A DNA stretch of 64,000 nucleotides from Copromyces sp. CBS 386.78 (Eukaryota; Ascomycota; Sordariomycetes; Sordariales; Sordariaceae): contig MU839083.1 in assembly GCA_030685235.1 (NCBI GenBank), positions 124,001 to 188,000 of the forward strand, read 5' to 3'. Below the pieces are notes generated by a model, which was given only the letters and a program-made list of their open reading frames with translations, did not search any database and had not been told where the DNA came from. The position numbers and the translations under genes were made by a program. Positions 1-15,025 of this stretch are shown one piece after another (the stretch's first letter is position 1; the number at the start of each line of letters is the position of its first letter).

Positions 1-3000
1 GCATTGGCGTTCCTTGGACCGAGTAACTATCCAAATCACTCGCGTATCGTACTTTATAGCCTTCGGAAAGGCTGCCTGTCTTCCAACAGGGCTTGACCGG
101 CAAAGCACATCATGCACATGTGGTCGGCTGGGTGAAGTGTCGTCGAAGCTCGAGTCGGTCAGGGTATGCTAGCTCCCTGCACTGCAGGTGGGTGGCTGCT
201 ATCGTTAGCTGCCTACCTATAGGAGACGACATTGCGGTCACGGATTCACCGCCTGGACCGTTTTGATGGCATTCGTCAACTCTGGACACCCGAACTGCCA
301 CCAGTCTCGTCTCCGGTCTCAGTTTGTTATCACTGATCATCTGGAATCCTTCAATTACGAGGGAATATGGTATGCTGCTGATCGCGCTGATGAAACAAGT
401 GCAGGGCCCGCCACAGCTTTGGATGACTGGAGACGTTCGCCATCCGCAATCATGAATTATGCTAAAATAGCAAGAGAAGAAGCTGATCCCGAGCGGATCA
501 ACAAAAGGAATGGGAGAACGGCGTGTCCCTGACAGCCTGACAACCAAACTCGAGATGCACAATGCGAGCGCTATCTCACACATTATGCCCTTCAAGACTG
601 GGTTCAGTTCCCGCTCGTTACGAGACAACATCCGCCATATTATATATACTACCTGATATCAAGCTTTTATCTGCTTGCTTCTCCCTTCTATCAATGATTG
701 CATTCCCTCTGTAGTCTTTGGGATACGGCCAGCACGACAAAGAGGCAAGTACCAGTTCTTGGGGAGGTGAACAGCGCGTGGACCACGGCAGGACTCTACT
801 CCACACAACAAGTAGGCGGTTCTAGCGTGTGCAAGTGTTTATCGCGGTTCAGGCACTTCCACTATCGCCGACTCTACGTCAATACGATTCAGGATTCGCA
901 AGAGGGCGAACCTCGCCGGGATTTTACCTTGGTTTACGGAGTACAGGCCTTCGTGTCGAACTCCTTCGGCATACTGCAGAGAGTAAAGTTGAACGAGCGA
1001 GCTCTTTGGTATGGCAAACAAACACCATAGCCGGTTCTCGCCCATGTCGTACCGAATGGACTCACGGTGCGACACGGAGGTTTCTACCAGCAAGATACTG
1101 AAGTCACGCATAAAACCGCTGTCAAAAAGATACCCATTTGACCAGATAGAAAGCATGCAGTTTGTGTCTGGGTACGGGAAACGGATCCTATGCGCGGGCG
1201 CATGATATGATACTGGACTGCCGCCTCCCTTCTTCTCGGTCAACGGACTACAATACCACTCCCAATCCAGTCATTCAAAAGGGCCGTATATCCATCTCAT
1301 CAATGAAACCTCAACGTAAGGAGGAATGGAGGTTCGGAGGCCATCGATAAAGCACAAGCTGTCACAGGGACACAACGTCAATCGGACACATAACTACATA
1401 CATATGTTGACAGCACTGTTGCGCACTTGTAAGGTCGAGCTGCATCAGGTCATACTGATGCACATATACACACCGATCGGACTGGAGTTCGAGAGGCTCA
1501 TCGCTTCGCATCAACTTGACTTGTACATCGCAGGAAGCATAAACATTGACCCTTCAACGCAGAGCAATCTCTCTAGTGTACGCACGCAACATGCCGGCTT
1601 CCTGACACCTCAGATCGCCGAACCGGCCCAACCCTTGCTTCTCGACGGGAAGCAACTGACTTTGAGGACAAGAATGCGAAGCCGGTGAACAACATGTTTA
1701 TGAATAGACACTGAAGACATAGTATAGTGAAAATGGTCCTTTTAGTGACTTTCACATTTTACGCGTATCTAAGATCTTCCAAGTATTCTGGAAATGTTCA
1801 AAGGACCAGCGACGGTGACGAATTCCACGGCAAGTGGGGTGTAGGCGAGTCAGTAACTTGGACACGATCGTCGAAGACGAGCCTCTCCCCCCTTTTTTGA
1901 TACGCAGTACACACTCCACGGCTGTAAGTATGGTTCTTCGGGGGAGGGGGGCATCCATCCGCCCGTTCGGAAGCTTCGCAAACAAGTTCGTTTCACATTA
2001 CTTCGCCCCCAAACCTGTGTTACCTTGTAATATGATGAGGTTTCCTTCTATGTAATTGCTTCGTTGATCCAGATAATGGCTGAATGTGGTGACAAGTTGC
2101 TCTTCAAGTCAAAACGCTGAGACTTTTTGACAAGTTGCAGCCAACATGCCTTCCATACCTTAGTCTACCGTCTATGTTGACCCCTGTTCCATGATCCCAA
2201 GGTCTCTTGTTCCAGAGTCTTGTTTTTTTTGTTAGGGGTAAGGAAGTCAAGCCAATCTATGAGCTGTGGTCTGGACGTGATGATTGAACATGGTAGTAGA
2301 CAGAGAGCTTCCCGTCGTGTCCATACCCTTCTATTTTGTTCATGCTCTATTCCGTGTTTCTTTGGACACAAAGGCAACGTTTCCGTGGTTTGCTCTGCCG
2401 ATTTGTAGAACCACTGCCGTTCGCCAGGCACGTTGCCCCTTATCTTACCCCTATTTGTCGCTGCTACTGACGATGGCTTTCCTGACCAATGATATCCCTG
2501 GAAGCATCAATTAGGTCGCTCAAGTACCTAACCTCTGCCTTCAGCTTGCAGTTCAGGTACAGCTCTGCACGGCCTTGAGCTCGGTCCGGGTCGGTCCTAA
2601 GGAGCGCACCCAAACGCGAGTCCAGTGGCCATCTGAAAAAGATCAACCGTTGTTTCCAAGGCAATTCCAGATGGAGTGGAGTTGCGCGAAACCAAAACAA
2701 TGCAGATGGTGGACATCAATTGCTCGACTGAGGGTGGTGATGCCTGTGATGATACGAAAGAAAAAGCGTGCAAGCGTGGCCGTGTATTTTATACCCGCTC
2801 GTGGACCGATCTGCCCTGGATTGACTGGCTGTCTTTGCACATCCGATCCATTCTGGTTGCGTCCCAATTTCCGCTCCAATTTGTGGTTTGCTCTCTGCAG
2901 TGTTCCTTCCAAGACTGCGTCAGCACTAGAATAAAGCTACCCACATAGCCGTCGACACCAAGCCCGAAAGGGTAGCATTCTTCCTAGTCTGGACCTTTTG

Positions 3001-3614
3001 CTCCCACATTCTGCCAGGCACCCACATGCTTTCAATCGCTTTCAAGGGATCTTTGACACCCCTTGGCACCCCCTTGGCGCCCCTTGGCACGCCTGCGAGG
3101 CGGTCCCCATTTCTTCTATTCAATCTTTCTTTTGCTTCCGTTCCCTTACCACCACCGTCACGGGCACTGCCTTTTGTCTATTATCACCTCATCTCGCCTC
3201 CCCAGAGCTCGAAGCTTGCGCCCCCGACTCCTCTAAATAACAAAGTCGACCGCAAACCGACCCCCCGATTTGAGAGCGGATTCTTCCCCAGGACTGCAAA
3301 ACGCGGGGCTCTTGGTATCTTTCCTTCTGCATCATCTTTGCACATTTCCACTTGGCGAGATTGCATGACCTGAACTGCCGGCCGTTGCAGCTCTCCTCCA
3401 CCATCTTTCGGTCCCGGCTTCTGTTCCAGCTTGACCATCCGCTCGTTTGTTGGACTTGATTCAGCCTTTCCCATCGAGGTCTCTAGACTTTCGCGACGTC
3501 ATTCGCAATACTCCGTTTTAATCCTCGAGTCCGAGACGTGAATCCGGATTCGCAATACATTCAACCACATCGATACCCCTTTTGACTCCGATCACATATA
3601 TAGCTCGCGACAAC
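1..3614. other. Intergenic region, no supported gene
   Basis: Only short ORFs with no recognisable protein pattern and no convincing splice structure are present on either strand. The last 500 or so bases, about 3,100-3,614, are pyrimidine-rich and probably hold the promoter and 5' leader of the transporter gene that starts at 3,615. I see no tRNA, transposon end or tandem array. The sequence is not AT-rich like the central block, so there is no sign of heavy RIP here. Confidence 0.5.
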
Positions 3615-5093
3615 ATGGGCGTCGAAGAGAAGAGCCGGGCGTCGGGCGACTCCCCCAGAGATGCCGTCCTTCCCACCGTTAATCCCGAGGTCGAGAAGGC
3701 CCAGCCTCCCAAGAGTGCCATCCACCCTGCTTTCTATGTGAGGTGAGCTACGACCCTCCTCCGCCCACGGGCGGGAAGGCGCAATGAGTTCCGTATGTTC
3801 GGTTGACTGATGTGATGATTGCAGCATCTGGATCGCGATGAGCTCGTCCGTTATTCTGTTCAACAAATGGATTCTGTCCGCCAAAGGATTCGGTAAGGAT
3901 AACCCGATTTACATGGCCGAAGAGGGTCCTGTGGCTGGAACAACGGATGCTAAGACGACGATGCAGACTTCCCGGTCGTTTTGACCACTTACCATTTGGT
4001 CTTCTCTACTATCATGACCCAGATCCTTGCTCGGTACACCACGTTGCTCGATGGCAGGAAGACGGTTAAGATGACTGGCAAGGTCTATCTGCGCGCCATT
4101 GTCCCGATCGGTTTCTTCTTCAGCTTGAGCTTAATCTGCGGCAACCTCACATACCTCTATCTCAGCGTTTCCTTCATTCAGATGCTTAAGGTCAGCAACG
4201 AACATGCGCTTTCCGAGCGAATGAACATGAGCTAACGGTTGACCTCTTGAATTCAGGCCACTACCCCTGTTGCTGTTCTCCTCTCCGGCTGGGCCCTTGG
4301 TGTGTCGCAGATCAACATGAGGGTTTTCCTTAACGTTTCCGTCATCGTTGTCGGTGTCATTATCGCTTCGTACGGCGAGCTCGAGTTTGTCTGGTTGGGC
4401 GTCATCCTCCAGATCGCCGGTGTCGCCTTCGAGGCCCTTCGTCTTACCATGGTCCAGCGTCTCCTGAGCTCTGCCGAGTTCAAGATGGACCCTTTGGTTT
4501 CGCTCTACTACTTCGCTCCCATCTGCGCCCTCATGAATGGCGTTGTTGCTCTTTTCTGGGAAGTCCCCAGACTTACCATGGCTGACGTCGACCGTGTTGG
4601 CCTCTTCTACTTCTTCCTGAACGGCCTCTGCGCTTTCGGCCTCAACGTCTCCGTTGTGTTCTTGGTAAGTGGAATATCTCGCGTGTTCTGTCCAAGACAG
4701 GTTACTAACATATTTGTGCAGATTGGCAAGACTTCGTCGCTCGTACTCACCCTCTGCGGTGTCCTCAAGGACGTCTTGCTCGTCGTTGCTTCCATGGTCA
4801 TCTACGGCAGCCAGGTTACTCTCACCCAGTTCTTCGGCTACAGTATCGCTCTCGGCGGCATGGTTTACTACAAGCTTGGCGCTGAGACCATCAAGAGCTA
4901 CGCCGGCGAGGCTGGTCGCCAGTGGGCCGACTTTGGCAACCGCCGCCCCGTTCTCCGTCGCATCTCGATCATCCTCCTCTCCATCTTCGTTGTCTTCGCT
5001 CTGCTCGGCGGTTTCGCTCCCGACTATGCTGCTGGGATTGACCCCACTGAGTACCTTAACGAGGCCAAGTCCAAGATCGGGATGTCCGCCTAA
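3615..5093 (+). CDS. TPT/DUF250-family membrane transporter (nucleotide-sugar/triose-phosphate transporter superfamily)
   Basis: Five exons: 3615-3742, 3825-3892, 3967-4190, 4257-4664 and 4722-5093. All introns are GT-AG and together they give 399 residues. The protein has a hydrophilic N-terminus of about 45 residues, then roughly ten hydrophobic segments, a fold shared by the drug/metabolite transporter superfamily. Family hallmarks seen are FNKWIL early in TM1, a TTYHL stretch, YLSVSFIQMLKATTPV in the middle, and GKTSSLVLTLCGVLKD followed by YYKLG near the end. Homologues exchange small phosphorylated solutes or nucleotide sugars across Golgi, ER or organelle membranes; the substrate here cannot be told from sequence. 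The start is the first ATG in frame with the conserved N-terminus. The next gene is about 2 kb away on the other strand, so no operon-like link is implied. Confidence 0.9.
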
Positions 5094-7114
5094 GCTCTGA
5101 GCAAGAAGTTTATGTGCGGGACCGGCGCAGGAGGTGGCCGCGAGAGAGCCGAATTCTGAACAAGGGGAATGTTGGCGTTTGTGTCTCTTTACTACCGCTA
5201 TAACCACATACCGACTTTGTAATCCTCTTCAACAAGTTCCCGACACCCAAGGATTCAGTACGACACACCCAGAGCAAATATGCGGCTTTCTCGCTGCTTC
5301 GGCTGTCAGGAAGCACGAAAGAACAAGGCTTTTGTAGGCCGGGACCGTTGTCAAACGGAATAAGCAAGAGAGCAAGGGAAAATATTTACCTTCTTTGAAT
5401 CTCACATGTACAAAATCTCTTCCTATGTTGAGTTTCTGTACCCCCTCTTCGTCGATCATGTCGAGTTAAGTTGTGCCTTCTTTTCATCAGCGAGGTACAT
5501 CACAGAGAGTTGGTTACTTGGTTTTTTATTTTCCTAAAACTATGTTTTTATACCATCCTTCGGGAGAGTGGAAGGGGATACAAGAGGAGTAAGGTCGGAG
5601 AGAGACAAAACAGGGAAATGGCGATCGGTTGCAGATATACCGGAAGTTGCAAAAGGGCATATGGTTGATTTGATAGGACAAGATAGAAATGGCTGACAGG
5701 AATAGATGGTTAACGAACTCGAAACAATACCTGTGGGTGCGCGAAGTCTGTGCAAGTGATTTGTGGGTGCCCGCTCCTCCCTCTGAGGGACCAAAATATG
5801 GACACAAAACTAGTATTTGGCGATGCCACCATTTTTGGTCTACGGCAATGTCCCTACACCGTCCCTGGCAGGCACCTCGGCTCCTCATACCTACAGTATC
5901 TTCAAACCATTTGCAAAACACATGAGATACCTGGCATGTACGCCACACTAGCACTGCTCAGCTGAGACGTATGGAGCTAATCAACAACCTCTTCTCCATT
6001 GAAAGATTGTCCGGAAGGTGAATCGCTTACTTATTTACCTATCTAGCTTTTCGTCTTGCGAGCATGCTGCGTTCCTCTGGTAAGTACTTTGCTGTCAGGC
6101 GACATGTTTCCGCCTCCGGGAGGGGAATCTGTCCCTCGAACTGAACATATTAAAGTATGTACATCGCACACAGGTTGGCAAATACGGTACGGGGAATGTG
6201 GTGTATGTTTTTGTTGGCGAAATACTCATTAAGGGAGTTGTAAAGGCGTAATGTTGGGAGTTCGGGTATGAGGTCGTGATATCATTGAGCTTATAAGGAT
6301 GTGTTCAATTTGTTCTTTCGCATCTAGATAGGAGTACCTAGCCATTGATCTCCTTGGGTGAGAGCGACGCGGAGAGCAGGAAGATGCTTGGCGATGGCTA
6401 GGGTGTTCCACCTGTGCCCAAGTCTAGAATCTAGATGGGATTATGCTGCAGGGAGATAATGAAGCGTTGAGCTTCTCTCTGCTGGACGTTGGAGATAAGG
6501 CGTCCTCTTGGCTACGTATAGGGGCTTCCATGGCCACTTGCTTCAACATTCAAGCAGTGTCCAAAAGAGCTGCCAACAGTTAAAAAACGGGCAATTTCAG
6601 CAAGAGCAAGTAGACCAAAGTTAACATGGAGACATGTTTCTAGTATTCATGAATATGCTCTCATGTCACATCACGGTCATACACTGGCACTAGTCAATGG
6701 CCATTGTTGTCCCAGATCCCGCTTGTTCGTTTGCTTCAAAGACTCATCAAGTTGATGTATCTAGTCCCTTTCATGGGGCTCGCGACCAGGAACGCTGTCC
6801 GTCGCCGGTCTATGGGGTATCGATCGCTGTTCTGTTTTCGAAGTGCTCCCCGCGAGGTGCAATCCTCCCTTCTCCTTATCTAAAAGTAGGAATCCGCAGA
6901 CTCCTGTCCTTCGACGAGATGACTGAAATTTGAAGACTGCCCGCACGTGGATGGATTGAAATTGGGATGGTTGATATGGTCGTCATCTCTCTTGTTTCAA
7001 TTTGCCGTTAATTTCAGACTAGTCAGGAAGCCTTGAGTTTTATTCCCTGGATGAATGCTGTATACAGCCCCCTAAAACCATGCGCCCTGCCCAGACCGAG
7101 AGTGGAAGACTAAT
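5094..7114. other. Intergenic region, no supported gene
   Basis: About 2 kb between the transporter stop and the last exon of eL27. The two genes converge, so this should hold both 3' UTRs. The short ORFs here do not resemble known proteins. I found no transposon remnant or tandem repeat. Confidence 0.5.
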
Positions 7115-7930
7115 TTAGAAACCTATGGATGCCATGTCAGTATTGCGCGTCCTTGTCCCTGGTGGTCACGAGACAAGAGGGGAGAAGATGGGGGAAGGGG
7201 GAAACGTACGGAGAGGGGTGAAGAACCACCTGTTCTTGCCGGAGGTGTAACGCTCCTCGAGAACCTTCTTGACGGTCTTCTTGGCATCCTCGCGCTGGGA
7301 AACCTCCTTAAAAGTCTCGGCGGAGACGGAGCCCTTGAGACCCTCGAGCTCGAGGGTGTAGCGGGTGGGCATCAAGTGGTTGTAGTTGATGACCTTGATG
7401 AAGGGCTTGACCTTGGAGCGCTTCTCCTGGCGGGTCTTGCTCATGCGGCGAGTGATCTTGCTGGGGTATCTCTCGATACCGGCAACGATGGCGTGGCCGT
7501 AGGGGTGGGTCTTGGAGCCGTTGTCAACGGGCTGGATGATGACGACCTGAACCAAGGACAGTCAGTCAGCGATCTTGTTGTTCCGGCTTTTTGCATTGTC
7601 TCGTTGCGAGACAGTCTCCCTATTCCATCAATCCTCGGCTTGTCTTTTCCCCCGTCGCGTCGTTGTTGCGCAGCAGTCGGAATCGGTCGTCGGTCGCTTG
7701 TCCCTCCTTTTCCCAAACGCCATTGGTCCAATGCAAATTTGCAGCAATTCGTTTCCTCTCCGATCGGTTTGGTGAAAATTTGAAAATAATGCCGGTATTC
7801 GAGCGACGCGGGGCAAGACAACGAGGATCTCCGGTCGGACGGGCAAAGCAGAGGTGTAGCAGCATACCTTCTTGCCGGCATAACGACCCCGGGTAACGAG
7901 GCAGACTCGCGACGTCTTCAAGAACTTCAT
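7115..7930 (-). CDS. RPL27: 60S ribosomal protein eL27
   Basis: Three exons on the minus strand: 7868-7930 (21 codons), 7210-7546, and a terminal exon of only 8 nt at 7115-7122 that supplies Arg-Phe-stop. Total is 135 residues, matching the usual eL27 length of about 136. The N-terminus ([21 protein letters not shown]) carries the KOW-type start typical of the family; then come [24 protein letters not shown] and a basic middle, and the end is [12 protein letters not shown], the conserved family C-terminus. The protein is a structural component of the large cytosolic ribosomal subunit. The tiny last exon is inferred from the strongly conserved PLRF ending and a GTACGT donor with an ATAG acceptor. 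It is divergent from the NCE101-type gene 539 bp away. Confidence 0.95.
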
Positions 7931-8469
7931 CTTGACTGATTCTGTGGTGGATTGAGGTTAGACGGGGGTGAACGAGGGAAATTCGCGGTCGCGTCGGAAA
8001 AAAATCAGAGGGACAGTATGGACGTACTCAGTGATCCAGCGGGGCCTTGCCTGAAGTCGGTTGTAAGGCTCAGAGACAAGTAGCGGACGACCGTGTTGAA
8101 GTCTTTCCCGAAATAATTTCCAGTTTGTGGGCTTTCAAAATTCGAGCGGGCACAGCAGCGCACTTTGATGACTAAGCCATGGCCTGTGCGTCGTCCATAA
8201 CCTGAGACTTTGGAGCTGTCCTTGCCAAGACTTACAAAGTGTGACTGCGGGGCATGAACGGGGCCTGCCTGGGGAGGCCAAGGGAACTTTGAAATGCCAA
8301 AGTGAATGTCCAATGCCCAAAAGCTGCAACTCTCTTCAAAGTGATTGCCGGGTCTTCACCAATCATCCAAGTTCACGACAACTTCATTCATTGAACGACA
8401 TCAACCCGCTACAGTCGGTCTATTACTCCCACTCAAACATACCCAAACAATCTCTGCACTCGACACACA
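7931..8469. promoter_or_regulatory. Shared divergent promoter region between eL27 and NCE101-type gene
   Basis: These 539 bp separate two divergently transcribed start codons and must hold both promoters and 5' leaders. No individual binding site is claimed. Divergence from a ribosomal protein gene suggests constitutive, growth-linked expression, but that is inference. Confidence 0.5.
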
Positions 8470-8707
8470 ATGGCTGCCCCAGTTTACATCATCTCCCGGG
8501 TTGCGGACCCCATCTTTGCCGTCTTCATCGGTGTTTCTGCTGCGGCTCTGAGAATCAACCGCGAGGAGAAGGAAAAGGGCCGCACCACCCAGGAGATCTT
8601 TCAGATTGCTCGCCGGTAAGCTTCACTTTCTGCGAAGGGAGACTTCAGACCCGTGCTAAACCATTCATAGGCGCCTTGGTCTTACCTCTACTGCCAAGAG
8701 CTCGTGA
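8470..8707 (+). CDS. NCE101: Nce101-family small membrane protein (non-classical export protein 1-like)
   Basis: Two exons, 8470-8615 and 8671-8707, with a GTAAGC...ATAG intron, give 60 residues. The pattern DPIFAVFIGVSAAALRINREEK is the signature of the Nce101 family: one hydrophobic segment (about residues 10-28) followed by a charged RINREEKEKGR turn and a basic C-terminus. In yeast, NCE101 was identified by its effect on secretion of proteins lacking a signal peptide; its biochemical role remains vague, so export is a family annotation rather than something shown here. Length fits the family (about 50-70 residues). The gene is short and its second exon encodes only about a dozen residues, so automated annotation could miss it. 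It converges with the TTC36-like gene, with 156 bp between stops. Confidence 0.85.
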
Positions 8708-8863
8708 GCTTTCATGATCAACTCAACATGACGCAGTCACTTGCAACGGGCAGACAGACGGTTACAACCATGGTCGAACCTTTCTTTCTGTAATATTCCT
8801 CATTACAATTATCATACAGAAGCAACTATCTTTACTTGCACAGCATCGCTAGTCCCTTGACCC

Positions 8864-9667
8864 TCATGCCGAATAGGCCGGCCCGTACTCCTTCTTCAAC
8901 GCCTCCCGAACCATCTGTCCACACAGCTTGGCTGTTGGGTTGGTGCTCACAGCGAGTGCTTTCGCAATCTCGCTGCCATATCTACCACCCATGGCAAAGT
9001 CCCTCGACGCATTCTCCTCGAAATCCAGCTTGCTCCAACTTCCTTCCCGGCGACCCTGTGGTACAGCAAGGGTGTTGGACTCCATCAACTTGGACGTCAT
9101 GTGGTAGATGGCGGCTCTCTGGGTGTGTGCATTGGAAAGCGTCCTAGCCACATTCTGGGACACTTTGGTCTGGGGCGTGGTTGGGGTAAGGAGCGAGATG
9201 GCGCGATCAAGGTCTGATAGAGCAGTCTCGGCCATCTGCAGTCGCCCGGCGTCGTCGATATCCCGAATCAGTGCTTGTGGAAGCTGCTGGGAGCCCGAGA
9301 TCAACATCGAATCACCCACTAGCCGCCTAATCGCTTGCGCCCTGTTGTTGCGGGCACTCGCGTACTCTGGGTATTCTTGAATGAGGTCCCCCAGCTGGAA
9401 GACGCAGTTGCGGTATCCTTGAATGGTTCCCTCCACATCGGTTACTCCCTGCGCCGCAGACTTTGCGTTTGCAATCTCGAGTTGCTGAATGGAAAGGATG
9501 ATCTCGCGCTCTAGTTGGGCGACCTTCTCATATACGGCCTGGTCCTTGAAGTTGGGGTCTTTTGGCAGGCTTGTGTCCACTTGCACCATCCGGGCGGGAT
9601 CGTACTCTGGGTCCTGGATTTTCTCGAGGACGTTGAGGTCGCGAGTGCTTAATGAAACGTAAGCCAT
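8864..9667 (-). CDS. TTC36-like tetratricopeptide repeat protein
   Basis: A single exon of 267 residues. The N-terminus contains LSTRDLNVLEKIQDPE, the short conserved TTC36 opening. TPR-like helices follow at about 84-190 (YASARNNRAQAIRRL, AETALSDLDRAISLL, HTQRAAIYHMTS), and the C-terminus has DFEENASRDFAMGGRYG then AKLCGQMVREALKKEYG, a diagnostic family ending. Fungal members are longer than animal TTC36 because of an insert after the first TPR, which is seen here around residues 117-145. The function is protein-protein interaction; the partners are unknown. The upstream region (9,697-9,717) holds three tandem copies of a 7-bp unit (TATCGTC) just before the start codon. Start chosen at the first ATG matching the family N-terminus. 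Confidence 0.85.
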   Translation of the reverse strand: MAYVSLSTRDLNVLEKIQDPEYDPARMVQVDTSLPKDPNFKDQAVYEKVAQLEREIILSIQQLEIANAKSAAQGVTDVEGTIQGYRNCVFQLGDLIQEYPEYASARNNRAQAIRRLVGDSMLISGSQQLPQALIRDIDDAGRLQMAETALSDLDRAISLLTPTTPQTKVSQNVARTLSNAHTQRAAIYHMTSKLMESNTLAVPQGRREGSWSKLDFEENASRDFAMGGRYGSEIAKALAVSTNPTAKLCGQMVREALKKEYGPAYSA

Positions 9668-12365
<2,698 letters not shown>

Positions 12366-13554
12366 AGCAAGTCGGGGGAGTGAAAAGGATGAGGAGATTG
12401 TGACTTTTCTTTCGTTGTATGATACCTTTGGTCACAAAAGCTTGTGGGATTGGCCGGCAAGGAAGCTGGATGGGGTTTAGCATGGCATTTTGCAGGCGTA
12501 CTTGTTTGTAGTTTGGATAATGGTTTCCAATCATGAAGCGGAGCATTGAAGCAGCTATTTGGCATAGTTATGCAAATCATATAATGATTTCGGACACACA
12601 TCATTACTTGGACCATTCCACGATCTGATTATCTTAAAACGCATTTGACGAGCGTCACCACCGTGGTTCATTATTATTTTTTGTGAAATTCGAGAGGGAG
12701 ACTTCTGGTAACTTGTCTATTAACTGCCCATAATGGTCACGTACCCAGTTACTCAATTCTCTTTACTTCTCTCTTCACTCTTCTATTTACTGCACTCTGG
12801 CCTCCTTGCGAGAGACTCGTTTAATCTCCGAATAACAACATGCTCATCAATCCAAGAAATCACCCAGGTGGTGCAGCCAAAAGAACATTTAAGGTCTTCT
12901 TGATATGCCACATGGTTACGCTGAGAATTTTTTATCAAACCGATAACAGCATATTCTTCCAGTTCTTTATCATTCCAGATATATAACTCATCACCTGCCA
13001 GCCCTCTCTCTCTCTTCCCTTGACGAGGACTCCAGGCCGAAATCCCTCCGGATCCTATTTCCAGCATCTTACCTCCATCCAACCCTATTAGAGATGCTCG
13101 ACACCACACGCGGCGTCTTTCTGTCGCTGTACCTGTCACTCCTTGAGCCCTTTTGACAGAATCTTCCTTTTGCACTGCCTTTGCTGAAGAGTATGAAGCA
13201 GCTAAAGCTTGTCTCCAGTTGTTCGACTTGGTGCCCCTTGCAGCGCCTGTTGACTGTCATAAATGGTCCACTTCTTGACCTTCTGTCAGCCATTTGTCGG
13301 AGCATCGTGATCGTGACGCCGTGCAGTTTCCCCTGTGCTGCTGCATGCACGATCATATTCCCTTCATATGATGGATACGTTGGTCGTACCGCCTGATACC
13401 GCTCTTTTCTGGTTCATCAAACCGGTTTCTATCACGGCGTTCTATTATCGCTGCTCTTGGCCAGGGCGTTCGGTTCAGTTGTACCCATAGAACTTGACAC
13501 GTTCGAGTTGCAAAGCGCTGTCTGCTGCAGCCGCCATATTTCATCCTCAATACC
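12366..13554. other. Intergenic region between convergent HPPD and SSL1
   Basis: About 1.2 kb containing both 3' UTRs. Overlapping minus-strand ORFs at about 12,783-13,356 share no recognised motif. The stretch is modestly richer in AT than the flanking genes. I call nothing here. Confidence 0.4.
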
Positions 13555-15025
13555 TTATGCATCCACCACCATAGGCGTAGGACCGCCGTCTGGTACCGCT
13601 AGTGCCGTGTCCCTTTCCGGCGCCCTCGTATCGCTCTGACACCCCGGGCAGTTATGAATAGTCTCGTGTGCGAAAACGTCACAGTCTATGCAGAAATGGT
13701 TCCCGCACACCTGGCACGCATACCGCCCGCTTTCACTGACGCCCTTGAGTTCCGGTTTTGGATTCTTTGGATCGCTGTCCTGTTTCCCGCCTTTCCCTGC
13801 TCTCCCTCCCAAAACCGCCGGCGCCGCTGCCACCGTGTCCCTCGGCCCCGTAGGGAAGGGTGATAGGCACGAGTAGCACGCTGTCGACCGACTCGCCTGT
13901 GACCACGGAACCTCCACAAACACTTTAAGCGGGAACAAATGGTGGTACGACCTCGCCAAGTGCGTACTTTGAATGAGCGTCAGCTTGCAGATCGGACAGT
14001 CGATCGGCAGCCGGCACACTTTGATTCCGCAGCGCGGACAGGTATATCCTTCTCGTGTGGGCTTCGCGTGGCAGGCGCAGTAGCTGACGTGGTCTTTGGG
14101 AGCGAGCGTACGGCTGGGGAAGCCCATCATGAGCAGGCTGGCGGTGTTTTGCTCGGGGGTGCGGGTGACGGGCGGAGTGGTGGCGGCGAAGAAGAGCTCC
14201 TTCAGGTGCACCTCGTCTATGGCGACGCTGTAGTTGCCGTCGTGGTTGTTTGTTCGCTTGCAGAGCTCGGTGCAGATGGCGACTTGGCCGGCGAGACCGA
14301 CAACGGAGACGCGGATTCGGTCGGCTACGAGGTCGTTGATAGTGTCGTGGATGTCGCCCGGGTCGATCGAGACGAGGGCACCGTATATTATCAGTACTTC
14401 ACGCGTGGCATGTGATGGGGTTTGACTGTAAGGAGGACCACAAGCGATTAGCGAATGTCCTCTGTGCACGGAGCTCTTGGGACCAATAAACTGACTATAG
14501 AGCACCTCTGCACATTTGCAGTGCATTTTGTAAACTTGAATTTCCTTGGGGGTCTTGTTGCTCGCTCCATTGCATCAACTTCTCGATGTGTTCGGCCGGG
14601 TTCCCGCTCAGGTCGCTAATGCGCACGGCAATCCCATCGCGCATCCCCACGATGCCCAACTGACTGATCGGATTTTGTTCGAAGTATTCGCGTACAAAGC
14701 CAATGGCGTTGTTGAGGACGACCCGATAGCGGTTTGGTAGCAAATCTTTGTCGGCCATGGCAAAACTCATGTCGAGCACCAGCATCAAGTGGCGGATAAT
14801 GCCACGCTGAAGCGGCGTCGTGTCGCGCAAAAGGCGACGTCGCTTCTCGGCTTCCCGGATCTCCGCGATGGAGAGACCGCTGTCTGCTGTTTCTAGGACG
14901 GTATCCCAGGAGCGCTTTACATCTTCCCAGGACGCCTTGGTTTGCTTGCTGCGCCCGTCCGCTGTTCTCTTTCCGTTCCTCTTTAGCTCATCGTCGGAGG
15001 CGTACTCGCCGTCCGAGTCAGCCAT
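13555..15025 (-). CDS. SSL1: TFIIH core subunit Ssl1/p44
   Basis: Two exons, 14496-15025 and 13555-14425, joined through a GTCAGT...TTACAG intron, give 466 residues. Ssl1/p44 is a core subunit of TFIIH; it binds and stimulates the XPD/Rad3 helicase in nucleotide excision repair and transcription initiation. A von Willebrand A domain spans about 77-235 (HLMLVLDMSFAMADKD, then LGIVGMRDG and IIYGALVSIDPGDIHDTI). A C4 zinc site follows at about 304-325 (CPRCGIKVC then CPIC), a further Cys pair at 360/363, and the C-terminal RING-like C4C4 motif at about 414-440 (CQVCGNHFCIDCDVFAHETIHNCPGC). An Ala/Gly/Lys-rich insert at about 370-405 separates the last two zinc regions. Length fits the family (about 390-490). 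It converges with HPPD. Confidence 0.95.

Noticed and set aside
110..631. 173-codon minus-strand ORF at the left edge
   Set aside because: No recognisable domain or splice context, and overlaps an open frame on the other strand.
12783..13356. Two overlapping minus-strand ORFs (130 and 95 codons) between HPPD and SSL1, one faintly ankyrin-like
   Set aside because: No repeat periodicity or conserved core, and they sit in the shared 3' UTR region.
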